From Cellvibrionales bacterium (GTDB lineage Bacteria > Pseudomonadota > Gammaproteobacteria > Pseudomonadales > JAHEIH01): a stretch of 59,715 nucleotides of DNA. The DNA is taken from positions 1 to 59,715 of the forward strand of contig JAHEIH010000010.1 of assembly GCA_024639455.1 (NCBI GenBank), given 5' to 3'. Below, one piece after another: positions 1-8,292 of this stretch (positions are counted from its first letter, which is position 1; each line of letters opens with the position of its first letter). The notes beneath the pieces are model-generated. The model was not told the origin of the DNA. It made no database searches and worked only from the letters and a program-made list of their open reading frames with translations. Both the position numbers and the translations under genes were made by a program.

Positions 1-10
1 CAGATGAATT

Positions 11-41
11 AAAAAAGCCGCAAGGTTTCCCCGGCGGCTTT
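11..41 (-). terminator. Rho-independent terminator of the Rieske gene
   Basis: An 8-bp inverted repeat (14-21 pairing with 34-41) is followed, reading the minus strand, by a run of T (A run 11-16 on plus). It lies just beyond the stop of the minus-strand Rieske gene ending at 63. Confidence 0.75.
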
Positions 42-62
42 GTTAACATTTTTTGCCGGACA

Positions 63-1061
63 TTACTCCACAAGGAACTGGCTATACCACTTCCTAAATT
101 TGGCGAATGGGCCATCACCATCACACAGCATAGGTTTTTCGTAGTATTTTTTTCGGTCCCAAATGATACGGTCTTCTTCCATCTGCTGGACGATATTTTT
201 GATAATCGCCTCACCCACGCGGCCCAATGGGCCTCCAATATCCGCCTTGCGTTGATAAAACGCATAGTAGGCAATGGTGTGTTCATTTGTGACGGGGGTT
301 ACGTTGGCCAATAACAACGTATCGCACAGCCCCTTAAAGCGCACCACCGATAAACCCGGCCCGATGTTGGCATTTTCAATACTGCCTTCAACATTACCAC
401 GCGGTGTGGGCTGCAGGGTTTTCAAAAAGCCTCGGCGAGTATGGCCATCGAAGGACATTTCTTCCGCCATAGGGATATCACTGGTACCGTGAACAAACAT
501 GAAGTGGGCTGGATCAACTGCATTCTCGCCAATTTCCTGCATGTGAGTATTAATTTCCCAACGATGCAAAGAAGGTTCACTCCACTGTTCAGCCTCATCA
601 CTCAGCTCAGGGACAACCTCTGGCTGGAAGTTCGGCGCTTCTTTGTGTGGGTGGTACCACACCAAAATACTGCCATTGACCTCCTGTACAGGCCAGCAAC
701 CAAGCACCTGCTCACCACGGGCTACACGCGGGGGAAGATTCTTGGCATAGGGCACGTCGGTACACTGGCCTTCACCATTAAAGGCCCAGCCATGAAAGGG
801 GCACACGATACTTTCGCCCACCACCGACGATCCTTTACCCGCCTGATCGCGGATGCCATAACCCAAGTGGGCACCCATATGGGGGCAGTAAGCATCCACC
901 ACTTTCGCCATGCCCGACTCGGTACGAAACACCACGAGTTCTTGCCCGAAGTAGGTCAGGGGCTTGGATTCCCCTACCGCCAGTTCGTTTGAATAAAGAA
1001 CATGGAACCAGCCCGAAGGCATGGGCAGCGGGATTCGTGGTTTATCTGAAGCAATAATCAT
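63..1061 (-). CDS. Rieske non-heme iron oxygenase, KshA-like paralogue
   Basis: 332-aa oxygenase subunit. The Rieske [2Fe-2S] ligands are visible as C59-x-H61 and C87-x2-H90, and the mononuclear iron site as N180, D183, H186 and H191 in the C-terminal catalytic domain. The fold order and spacing fit the KshA/cholesterol-desaturase branch of Rieske oxygenases. It therefore probably hydroxylates or desaturates a steroid nucleus, but it is clearly different from the kshA at 42329. No partner reductase lies beside it. It is followed by a terminator and preceded by an SDR gene in the same direction about 15 bp away, so the two are probably co-transcribed. The position of hydroxylation cannot be read from the sequence. 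Confidence 0.85.
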   Translation of the reverse strand: MIIASDKPRIPLPMPSGWFHVLYSNELAVGESKPLTYFGQELVVFRTESGMAKVVDAYCPHMGAHLGYGIRDQAGKGSSVVGESIVCPFHGWAFNGEGQCTDVPYAKNLPPRVARGEQVLGCWPVQEVNGSILVWYHPHKEAPNFQPEVVPELSDEAEQWSEPSLHRWEINTHMQEIGENAVDPAHFMFVHGTSDIPMAEEMSFDGHTRRGFLKTLQPTPRGNVEGSIENANIGPGLSVVRFKGLCDTLLLANVTPVTNEHTIAYYAFYQRKADIGGPLGRVGEAIIKNIVQQMEEDRIIWDRKKYYEKPMLCDGDGPFAKFRKWYSQFLVE

Positions 1062-1076
1062 AAAAACTCCTAAGGG

Positions 1077-1832
1077 TTATCGCACGGTCTGTCCACCGTC
1101 GACAGACAAAATCTGCCCGGTAATGAACGACGCTTTATCTGAAAGTAAGAACACCACCGCTTCGGCGATTTCTTCCGGTTCGCCCAAACGATTCATGACC
1201 GCACTGCGCATCAATCCTTCAGCAATTTTAGGCTGCTCTTGGAAATATTTTTCCACCCCCGGGGTGCGAATGACACCGGGTGACACCGCATTAATTCGAA
1301 TGCCCTTGCTGCCATACTCTGCCGCAGAACTCTTTGTCAGAGTATTTACACCGGCTTTAGCGGCGGCATAGGCGGTGTTGTAGGGCTGGCCTTTCAATGA
1401 GGCGTTAGAAGAAATATTAACAACACTGCCGCCACCATTTTGCAGCATGTGCGCCAGCTCATACTTTTGGCACAACCATGTATTGGTAAGGCACATTTCC
1501 AGGGTGTGGTCGAAGACATCTTTTTCAAATTGATGAATAGGACCAGAGCCTCGACTCACTGCCGCACTATTACACGCCACATCAAGGCCGCCTAAGGTGT
1601 TAACACAGAATTCGACCATATCAGCCACGTGCTGCTCATTGCTAACATCGGCTTTGAAAAAGGCTGCAGTACCGCCGCCGGCTTCGATCTCAGCCACCGT
1701 TTCAGCACCCGTCTCGGCATTGAAATCGGCCACTAATACCTTGGCCCCTTCACGTGCACAGGCTTTTGCAATGGCCCGACCAATGCCGACTCCCGCGCCG
1801 GTGACTAGTGCAACTTTTCCAGTAAGCGTCAT
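1077..1832 (-). CDS. Short-chain dehydrogenase/reductase (SDR)
   Basis: 251-aa classical SDR. The Rossmann motif TGAGVGIG is at residues 11-18 and the catalytic Y155-x3-K159 follows Ser 142. The open frame extends upstream to 2174, but the SDR fold begins at the ATG at 1832, which has a GAGG ribosome site 5-8 bases ahead; the longer N-terminus is a read-through of the promoter region. It probably oxidises or reduces a hydroxyl/keto group of a steroid or CoA intermediate. It lies directly upstream of the Rieske oxygenase and divergent from a second SDR. Substrate not assignable. Confidence 0.85.
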   Translation of the reverse strand: MTLTGKVALVTGAGVGIGRAIAKACAREGAKVLVADFNAETGAETVAEIEAGGGTAAFFKADVSNEQHVADMVEFCVNTLGGLDVACNSAAVSRGSGPIHQFEKDVFDHTLEMCLTNTWLCQKYELAHMLQNGGGSVVNISSNASLKGQPYNTAYAAAKAGVNTLTKSSAAEYGSKGIRINAVSPGVIRTPGVEKYFQEQPKIAEGLMRSAVMNRLGEPEEIAEAVVFLLSDKASFITGQILSVDGGQTVR

Positions 1833-1995
1833 AATGTACCTCGTTTTTAGTGATACTAAGTATGCCGCAAAAGGGGTTATTTCCGAATAGATTAGGCTTT
1901 CGATAGATAGTCTATACAGGTTATGACGCATGACTAAATTGCCGTTACTCTGCAGACTAATCAATAAAACCTCATCCCATGGAGTAGCTATCTGT

Positions 1996-2799
1996 ATGCT
2001 CATCGAAAAATTTTCTTTGCAAGGCCGCACGGCACTCATCACCGGTGCCGGTAAAGGCATTGGCGCTGGCATTGTTCGGGCCTTTGCCGAAATGGGCGCA
2101 GACGTTATTTGCGTAGCACGTAGCCAAGACGATATTAACCAAGTGGCGGCTGAGGCGCGTACACATGGCGTCAATGCCTTTGCGTATTCTTGCGACGTTA
2201 CCGATGAAGAGGCACTTAAATCACTGGTTGGCGCTATTCAAAATGACATAGACAAGCTCGACATCTTGGTAAATAATGCCGGCGCGCCTGGCAAAGGTTA
2301 TGGTTCACTTAAGTCCGTCGATATGGCGCGCTTCCAGCACACTATCGACATCAACCTTACTTCCGCTTACGCCCTTACCCATTTGACACTTCCGCTGCTA
2401 AACGCCAGCGATAAGGCCACGATTGTGAATGTTTCTTCAGCGCTAAGCTGGATGGTGGACAAGCGTTTTTCTGCATACGGCGCTGCCAAAGCAGGCATGA
2501 ATCAAATGACCAAGATCATGGCCTATGAATTAGCACCCAACATTCGCGTCAACGCGGTAGCACCTGGCGCGATTGACACACCGAGTACCGCCTTTATTAA
2601 AAGCAACCCCGACATGCTCAGGGCGACAACTCGCTGGATCCCCTTACAAACCATGGGCGACCCTGAAGATATTGCGCTAGGGGTTTTGTATATGGCATCC
2701 GATGCTAGCAAGTTTGTCAGTGGCAAAGTGTTGGAAATTGATGGTGGCATGCAGGCGATACCTGGCAGCGCCATCGAAGAAGTCATCAGCCGAGGTTAA
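1996..2799 (+). CDS. Short-chain dehydrogenase/reductase (SDR)
   Basis: 267-aa classical SDR. TGAGKGIG lies near residue 17, NNAG near 93, Ser 148 and Y161-x3-K165 form the active site, and the C-terminus has the usual DGG turn. The start at 1996 is chosen over upstream in-frame codons because the SDR fold begins there and GGAG at 1981-1984 precedes it. It is followed by another SDR 9 bp downstream, suggesting a two-gene operon divergent from the SDR/Rieske pair. Likely a hydroxysteroid dehydrogenase by context, but no diagnostic residue fixes the position. Confidence 0.85.
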   Translation: MLIEKFSLQGRTALITGAGKGIGAGIVRAFAEMGADVICVARSQDDINQVAAEARTHGVNAFAYSCDVTDEEALKSLVGAIQNDIDKLDILVNNAGAPGKGYGSLKSVDMARFQHTIDINLTSAYALTHLTLPLLNASDKATIVNVSSALSWMVDKRFSAYGAAKAGMNQMTKIMAYELAPNIRVNAVAPGAIDTPSTAFIKSNPDMLRATTRWIPLQTMGDPEDIALGVLYMASDASKFVSGKVLEIDGGMQAIPGSAIEEVISRG

Positions 2800-2808
2800 G
2801 GAGTAAGT

Positions 2809-3564
2809 ATGGCACGCTATGTAATGACTGGAGGCGCAACCGGTATTGGCGCCGCAATAAAACAACGCCTGCTCGATGCCGGTCACCAGCTGACGGTTCT
2901 CGATATTAAAAATGCTGATATCGAGGTCGACTTATCCGATCGCGCCTCTACCCAGCAAGCCATTACTCAAGTATTGTCTGACGACACCCCCATCGCGGGC
3001 GTGATCACCTGTGCAGGGGTGGCGTCACATTTTCCTGATCTAAAAAAATTACTCGACATCAATTACCTTGGCACGCTCGATATAGTGAATGGCCTTGCGC
3101 CGTCGATGACTGCCGGCGGCCGTATTGTATTGGTATCGTCTAACTCTGCGCCATTGTGCAAACGGCCTGATCTAGTAGAACAACTCTTGAATGAAGACTG
3201 GGCAGCCATTGACGCCGGCCTTGACCAGCTAACAGGCCACGACTGCTACAGCGGCAGCAAGCAAGCGGTGGCACGCTGGATGCGTCGTCAAGCACCAGCA
3301 CTGGCCAAACGTGGCATTAATATTAATGCGGTGGCGCCTGGCTACATCGACACCCCAATGACCCAAGCGGTGGCCGATGATCCAACCTACGGCAATGCCA
3401 TACGCCAGTTTGTGGCATCGATCCCCTGCGGTCGGCCCGGGACACCGGATGATATTGCCGATGCGGTAGATTTTCTACTCAGCCCGCAAAGTAGCTTTGT
3501 GGCAGGCTCGGTACTCTTTATCGACGGCGGGCACGACGCCATGTTCCGCCCCGACAATATCTAA
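2809..3564 (+). CDS. hsdA: 3-alpha-hydroxysteroid dehydrogenase/carbonyl reductase-like SDR
   Basis: 251-aa SDR with an atypically short N-terminus (TGGATGIG at residues 7-14), catalytic Y147-x3-K151, and a C-terminal DGGHDAMFRP segment. The compact start, the LDIKNADIEVDL stretch and the DGG-DA-RP tail closely resemble Comamonas testosteroni 3-alpha-HSD/carbonyl reductase (HsdA), which interconverts 3-alpha-hydroxy and 3-keto steroids with NAD. It overlaps nothing but starts 9 bp after the previous SDR, with GGAG ahead of the ATG. The similarity is from recall, so the stereospecificity remains an inference. Confidence 0.75.
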   Translation: MARYVMTGGATGIGAAIKQRLLDAGHQLTVLDIKNADIEVDLSDRASTQQAITQVLSDDTPIAGVITCAGVASHFPDLKKLLDINYLGTLDIVNGLAPSMTAGGRIVLVSSNSAPLCKRPDLVEQLLNEDWAAIDAGLDQLTGHDCYSGSKQAVARWMRRQAPALAKRGININAVAPGYIDTPMTQAVADDPTYGNAIRQFVASIPCGRPGTPDDIADAVDFLLSPQSSFVAGSVLFIDGGHDAMFRPDNI

Positions 3565-3569
3565 CGCCG

Positions 3570-4940
3570 TTACCTAGACTGCGCCATTAATTGGCGCAGC
3601 GTCTGTATGTAAGCACTGGCCTCCATTCCGGTGACGTCATCCAACATCCCCTTGCGAAAAAGCGCTTGTGCATAGACGTCGCGCACGTCTGACTGGTCAG
3701 GCTCTGCCAACCAGGCCCACTGCGCCATGTGTAACCCCATCGAAGGGTCACTAGCCATCAGGTCGCGGGTTTTTTCGAGCATGGATTCTAAACCACCCGC
3801 CATGGCGACAATCGCCTTGGCTTGGGCTTGCATGGGCGATGGTGACCAATCCGCCGGCAAACCATTCCACCATCCTGTATACTCACGCAACAACACTTTT
3901 ACCATATCCTGCGCGGTGTTGTAGCGCGGCTGCAATCGCGGATCGTTGGCAAACTTTTCCGGCCACGTAAATTGCTCAATAATAAGGTAGGGTTGAACGC
4001 CATTATTTAACGCCTCTAAGGTGTAATCGATCACGTATTGATAGGCCTCGATCACCGCCATTAATTCCGCGCGAATCTCTGATGATCCTTTGGCAGGTTT
4101 ACCGTGTGCGGGCAGCATCCACTCGACGTCTAAATCATGCATTTCTCTCAACGCAAGGGTCCAGTCTTCAAGGTGGCGCTGCTGACGGCGGCCATTACCC
4201 GCGTTAGATAAAAACCCCTGCCAAAAATCGCCGACGGCAATCAGTTTTCTCTCCGGTAGCCAGGCATATAAGTGACCCTCTGTCTCGCCGCGATGCTGGC
4301 GAAGAATTATGAGTTCACCACCTACACTAAAGCGATACTCCTTCTCAAAAGTCACCGTGGGCAGCTCAAGATCATCGAGCGTCTTCGGCATGATCTCAAC
4401 AGCCTGCGGGAGATATTTAGCAAAGTGTCCACGCATTGTTACGTAGCGTTGCATGCGCTCAGACGCTTGCTTAGTGGCTATAATCTGAGGCGTTTCACCC
4501 GCCTCTAACAACGCCCAAGCACCAAAGGCGTGATCAGTGTGACCATGGGTATAGACCACGGTATGAATGGGTTTATCACTCACACTGCGAATGAGCTTCA
4601 AAATCGCCGGCCCAGCGGCTGCATGTCCTGCGTCTATTAATACGAGGCCTTCGTCGGTATCAATGACAACGACATTGACTATCGGGGCATAGATCATCCA
4701 CACCCCCCGGGTGAGTTCTTCTATGCGACTTAAACGCAGTGAATCTTGTACAGCTGGCCCCGATTTGGTCATCATTTGCTGGGCTACCGCGGTGCTCCAT
4801 TCGGTTTCGCCCCACTGTGAAACGCCCTGCACAATTTTACCGTACATCGGTCGCATCATTTCTGGAATGGTTAACTGCTGAGCATTCAGCGGGCTAGCTA
4901 AGAGTGCACATCCCAAACCAAAAAAATAAAAAAACCTCAT
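3570..4940 (-). CDS. Secreted alkylsulfatase-like metallo-beta-lactamase-fold hydrolase
   Basis: 456-aa protein with an N-terminal signal peptide (hydrophobic residues 2-17, cleavage near NAQ-Q). The metallo-beta-lactamase zinc motif is H132-x-H134-x-D136-H137. The C-terminal half carries the alkylsulfatase dimerisation-type segment including YTGWWNG. Known alkyl/aryl sulfatases of this type (SdsA1/BDS1) cleave sulfate esters, but they have an extra SCP2-like C-terminal domain that is absent here. The ATG at 4940 is chosen because upstream codons run into the TonB terminator. It lies downstream of the TonB receptor gene, so a role in removing sulfate from steroid sulfates in the periplasm is plausible but unproven. 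Confidence 0.75.
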   Translation of the reverse strand: MRFFYFFGLGCALLASPLNAQQLTIPEMMRPMYGKIVQGVSQWGETEWSTAVAQQMMTKSGPAVQDSLRLSRIEELTRGVWMIYAPIVNVVVIDTDEGLVLIDAGHAAAGPAILKLIRSVSDKPIHTVVYTHGHTDHAFGAWALLEAGETPQIIATKQASERMQRYVTMRGHFAKYLPQAVEIMPKTLDDLELPTVTFEKEYRFSVGGELIILRQHRGETEGHLYAWLPERKLIAVGDFWQGFLSNAGNGRRQQRHLEDWTLALREMHDLDVEWMLPAHGKPAKGSSEIRAELMAVIEAYQYVIDYTLEALNNGVQPYLIIEQFTWPEKFANDPRLQPRYNTAQDMVKVLLREYTGWWNGLPADWSPSPMQAQAKAIVAMAGGLESMLEKTRDLMASDPSMGLHMAQWAWLAEPDQSDVRDVYAQALFRKGMLDDVTGMEASAYIQTLRQLMAQSR

Positions 4941-4960
4941 GTTTACTCCAAATTTTTGCA

Positions 4961-4986
4961 AAAAAAAGCCGCCTGACGGCGGCTTT
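4961..4986 (-). terminator. Rho-independent terminator after the TonB receptor gene
   Basis: A perfect 9-bp stem (4965-4973 with 4978-4986) with a TGAC loop, followed on the minus strand by a T run (A run 4957-4967 on plus). It separates the TonB receptor gene from the sulfatase-like gene. The latter may depend on read-through or on its own promoter. Confidence 0.8.
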
Positions 4987-4999
4987 GTAAACACTGATC

Positions 5000-7699
5000 T
5001 TAGTAACTAATCATTAGATCAAGACCGACAGTTTTTGGCTCACCGTAGTTATGCAGGTTCAAACCAAGGGCTGGACCATAGTTGAAGCCAAAGGTGCGGT
5101 ACTCTTCATCAGTGAGGTTTTTACCCCAAGCGGCCACTGTCAGCTCAGCACCACTATCAAGCTCTTGTGACCAAGACAGACGGGCATTCACCAGCGTGCG
5201 CTCTTGGTTAGGCAGCTGCTCGAAGTTAACTGGATGTGTTGGCACGCTATTGACGTTATACACACCGGTCGACGACGCTACAGAGTATGTCTCACCCTGA
5301 TAAGACGCATCCAACATAATATCTAACTGGCCTTTGCCGGTACGTAAGGCTGTCCAGTTAATACCCATGTTGATTTGCTCATCAGGAGACAAGCCACGCT
5401 TGGCAAGATCAACCATATCGAGGGTAGTACCACCGGCAGTAATGCTGGGGTAGCTATCGAATGTGCCGTCGATAAAGGTGTAATCCAAGTTAATTAACAG
5501 ATCGTCAACAGGGCTGACACGTAACGACAGTTCACCACCGGTACGCGAGGCCTCAGCGGCGTTTGAGATCGAACTGGTAACAGTGTTGCCCTGTGCAAGC
5601 ACAGTTGATACTTGAAGGTCAGTGTAGTCATAGCTGAACAGCGCACCGTTAAACTGCGCACGGCCATCCCAGAAGGTAGACTTCAGACCCACTTCGAAGT
5701 TGGCAATTTTCTCTTCGTTAAAGGCATCCGCAGCATCGTTGGCAACATCAAAGAAGTCACCGTTATAACCACCACTACGGTAACCCGTGGAATAAGTGGC
5801 ATAGACGTTAGTGCTTTCACTCACGTCATATTGGACGGTCAACTTACCTGACAAGTTATCAAACTCTTGTTCAAATTCACGACCATAAATACCCGCACGC
5901 TCTGGTAGTGAATCAGCGTTCTGATTACTTACGTAGTTGTTGCCAACGCTGTAACTGGCCGCATTGCCGGTAAACTTAGCACCGTAGTACATGTTGATAA
6001 AGTTAGAGTTAAATCCTTTCCACAGGTAAGTAATACCCTTAGTTTCTTCGGTATAGCGCAAGCCCGCTGTCACCGATAATGGGCTAGATTCACTCGCGCG
6101 CCACGTGCCCTGACCGAAGATCGAGAACGCTTCACTATTAACATCGTAAGAAGACGTATCAGAAGTCGCCAACGGGAATGACGCAATGCGGTGATTGCGG
6201 AACTCTGTGTCGTCCTCGTAGAAGTACAGACCCAACACATAATCCAAATTGTCACTGCTACCGATCATCTGGAATTCTTGCGATAGCTGTTCGTGATCAA
6301 TATGGGCATAGTTGCTGTACACAGGGGCTGAACCACGCGCCTCAATGGCCGCGATCATGTTTAGCGCCAAACCAAATTCTTCAGCACCACCAAGACCATA
6401 GTTAACGGGACCCGCAGGGATATCATCGGGCACGACTTGGTTGAACAGCAGACCACCAATTGTCAGCAAGGGTAAATCACCCACCACCACCGAATTATCC
6501 ATACCATCCAAATCACCTTGGTTAAGGTTTTCCACTTGGCGAATACCGGTGATCGACTTGTAGGTAATATCATCAACATCCCACGTCAACGTTAACGCGT
6601 GGCTATCCACTTTGTTCATAGAACGCGATACGCCATCTGAGCTGCCCATCGTTGACTTGGTGTCACGACTAGCCAGTTCGTTCGCAGACCATTCACCGTA
6701 GGCATCCGCCCAGCCCAAGAAGGTATTGACCTGGGGCATCATGAAGGCTGCGTAGGCGGCATAGGTGGCAGGGTCGAACATGTAAGCGCCTTGCAACTGG
6801 CGAATACCTCCGGCCGTGGCCGCTACGGTTTGGGCACGCTCAGCGCTATTTACAGGAACGTTGGATGCATAGGCGGGGTTGGCGGCGATCGCACCTGCCA
6901 CACCTGGATCACGGGGGTTCAAGCCAACTACGTCCATCATTTGCGCATTTTCGTCGAGCTCGTCGTGAGAATAGGCATAGTCAACGTTCATCGACTCGCT
7001 GGGAGTGAAGCGCAATGCCACGCGGTAGCCATCACGGTTGATGTTTTCGAAGCCTGGCATATCGGGGTTAGTGTTGCCATACAAATGGTCGCGCTCACGC
7101 TTATAACCGCTAATGGCGAGGCCCATTTTATCCGATAATGGCAGATCGACTCGGCCGCTTAGCGCCGATAAACCGTAATTACCGGTAGAGGCCTTTAGTT
7201 TATACCCCGCTTTTTCGCCGGGCTTTTTGGTAATAAAATTGATGGCACCACCGGTCGAGTTGCGCCCATAAAGTGTGCCTTGAGGGCCGCGTACAACCTC
7301 AATACGCTCTAAATCCATAGCGTCGACGCCATTGCCGGCGCCTTTACCCAAGTAAACGCCGTCTATGTAAAATGCGTTAGCGGGGTCACTCGAAGCACTG
7401 TTAGGGTTACCTGACCCGATACCACGCAGGTTGACGCTGAAGTTACCTCGTGCAGAAGGCGCTTCATAACCCTGCATACCAGGTATAGCGTTCAGCAAGC
7501 TACTGATATCCGTGATACCTTTGCTTTCAATGGCGTTTTCGGTAAGTGCAGCGATAGACAGTGGTGTATCTTGCAAATTAGATTCACGCTTTTCCGCGGT
7601 AACAATCACCTCTTCCAACATATTTGCCATGGCAGCATTCGCCATGAGCACAGAAGAAACAATCGCTGTTTTTAGGAAAACCCTGTTAGCATTTCTCAT
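5000..7699 (-). CDS. TonB-dependent outer-membrane receptor, candidate steroid importer
   Basis: 899-aa outer-membrane receptor. An N-terminal signal peptide is followed by a TonB-box-like EEVIVTAEKR, a plug domain with the conserved YIDGVYLG, RGPQGTLYGRN and GGAINFITKKP elements, and a long beta-barrel ending in the aromatic LMISY. Such receptors use TonB energy to import bulky molecules across the outer membrane. Its position between steroid genes and next to an AraC regulator and an NTF2-like protein suggests a steroid or steroid-conjugate substrate; this is inference from context. The closest family appearance is the Pseudomonas/Sphingomonas-type receptors without a ferric-siderophore signature. 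Confidence 0.9.
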   Translation of the reverse strand: MRNANRVFLKTAIVSSVLMANAAMANMLEEVIVTAEKRESNLQDTPLSIAALTENAIESKGITDISSLLNAIPGMQGYEAPSARGNFSVNLRGIGSGNPNSASSDPANAFYIDGVYLGKGAGNGVDAMDLERIEVVRGPQGTLYGRNSTGGAINFITKKPGEKAGYKLKASTGNYGLSALSGRVDLPLSDKMGLAISGYKRERDHLYGNTNPDMPGFENINRDGYRVALRFTPSESMNVDYAYSHDELDENAQMMDVVGLNPRDPGVAGAIAANPAYASNVPVNSAERAQTVAATAGGIRQLQGAYMFDPATYAAYAAFMMPQVNTFLGWADAYGEWSANELASRDTKSTMGSSDGVSRSMNKVDSHALTLTWDVDDITYKSITGIRQVENLNQGDLDGMDNSVVVGDLPLLTIGGLLFNQVVPDDIPAGPVNYGLGGAEEFGLALNMIAAIEARGSAPVYSNYAHIDHEQLSQEFQMIGSSDNLDYVLGLYFYEDDTEFRNHRIASFPLATSDTSSYDVNSEAFSIFGQGTWRASESSPLSVTAGLRYTEETKGITYLWKGFNSNFINMYYGAKFTGNAASYSVGNNYVSNQNADSLPERAGIYGREFEQEFDNLSGKLTVQYDVSESTNVYATYSTGYRSGGYNGDFFDVANDAADAFNEEKIANFEVGLKSTFWDGRAQFNGALFSYDYTDLQVSTVLAQGNTVTSSISNAAEASRTGGELSLRVSPVDDLLINLDYTFIDGTFDSYPSITAGGTTLDMVDLAKRGLSPDEQINMGINWTALRTGKGQLDIMLDASYQGETYSVASSTGVYNVNSVPTHPVNFEQLPNQERTLVNARLSWSQELDSGAELTVAAWGKNLTDEEYRTFGFNYGPALGLNLHNYGEPKTVGLDLMISY

Positions 7700-7744
7700 A
7701 AAGATCCCCTTAGAGTCTTTGTTATTATCAAAAGTTATTACGCT

Positions 7745-8200
7745 TTATGCCTTTTTCTGCCACTCATCCTGTGGACGCAAGTGACGAGATAAGTCCCCAA
7801 AGTACTGTGGCAAAACAAGTCTTTCACTGAATTGCCACACGCCTTCTACACGAGTAAACCGATCCGAATAACGCCCCATGGCAAGCATGATGGACGGAGC
7901 ATCAGAAAAACACTGCCACGCGGTAAAAAGCGCACTTGAAGTGGCTTTATTACCATCCACATCCACCATTAAATTACTGACTTGGTGGGATGTGCACGGC
8001 GTGCCGGTATCTGGATAAACAATGACAGTTCGGTCGTAATGCGAAGCTATCGCCACGCCGCCCTGCATGGTTTTTCCCAACGGCAAATACGTTAACGACG
8101 CTGAATCAAGCAATTGCCCAAGCGCGTCAAAATCACCCGCATCTAGATAAGCGGCATACTGATAAACCAACCGCTCAATGGCACAAAAATCTGACGTCAT
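7745..8200 (-). CDS. NTF2/SnoaL-fold small protein
   Basis: About 151 aa with the alpha+beta cone pattern of SnoaL/NTF2-like proteins: an N-terminal helix with YQYAAYLDAGDFDALGQLL, and later strands around SALFTAWQCFSD and GVWQFSERLV. Members include isomerases, dehydratases and ring-hydroxylating dioxygenase small subunits. No complete ketosteroid isomerase triad (Tyr/Asp/Asp) is evident. The ATG at 8200 is preferred to the GTG one codon earlier. It lies 45 bp upstream of the TonB receptor gene and is likely co-transcribed with it. Function unknown. Confidence 0.7.
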   Translation of the reverse strand: MTSDFCAIERLVYQYAAYLDAGDFDALGQLLDSASLTYLPLGKTMQGGVAIASHYDRTVIVYPDTGTPCTSHQVSNLMVDVDGNKATSSALFTAWQCFSDAPSIMLAMGRYSDRFTRVEGVWQFSERLVLPQYFGDLSRHLRPQDEWQKKA

Positions 8201-8240
8201 CACATATTACCCGTCTACTCTTGATGCCTAAATTATGATC

Positions 8241-8252
8241 ATTACGTCCATA
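8241..8252. promoter_or_regulatory. CGTCCAT element upstream of the NTF2/TonB unit
   Basis: The short gap between the AraC gene and the NTF2-like gene contains ACGTCCATAA, whose core CGTCCAT recurs in the palindrome at 18421. Taken alone the match is weak. It is recorded because it fits a possible shared operator core also seen near 43482 and 47142. Confidence 0.25.
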
Positions 8253-8292
8253 ACAAAAGAACAAAACTCGTCAACTTTTATGACGTTTGAGT

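Noticed and set aside
441..992. Long plus-strand open frame opposite the Rieske gene
   Set aside because: It is antisense to the clearly coding Rieske oxygenase, has no recognisable domain and no good ribosome site.
1833..2174. N-terminal extension of the 1077 SDR
   Set aside because: It crosses the divergent promoter and overlaps the start of the opposite SDR; the SDR fold begins at the ATG at 1832 with its own ribosome site.
3579..3599. CTGCGCC/GGCGCAG hairpin near converging gene ends
   Set aside because: It lies inside the coding end of the sulfatase-like gene and has no T run, so it is not supported as a terminator.
3570..4940. Beta-lactam resistance gene
   Set aside because: The metallo-beta-lactamase fold is shared with many hydrolases; the alkylsulfatase-type C-terminal half and the context argue against a lactamase.
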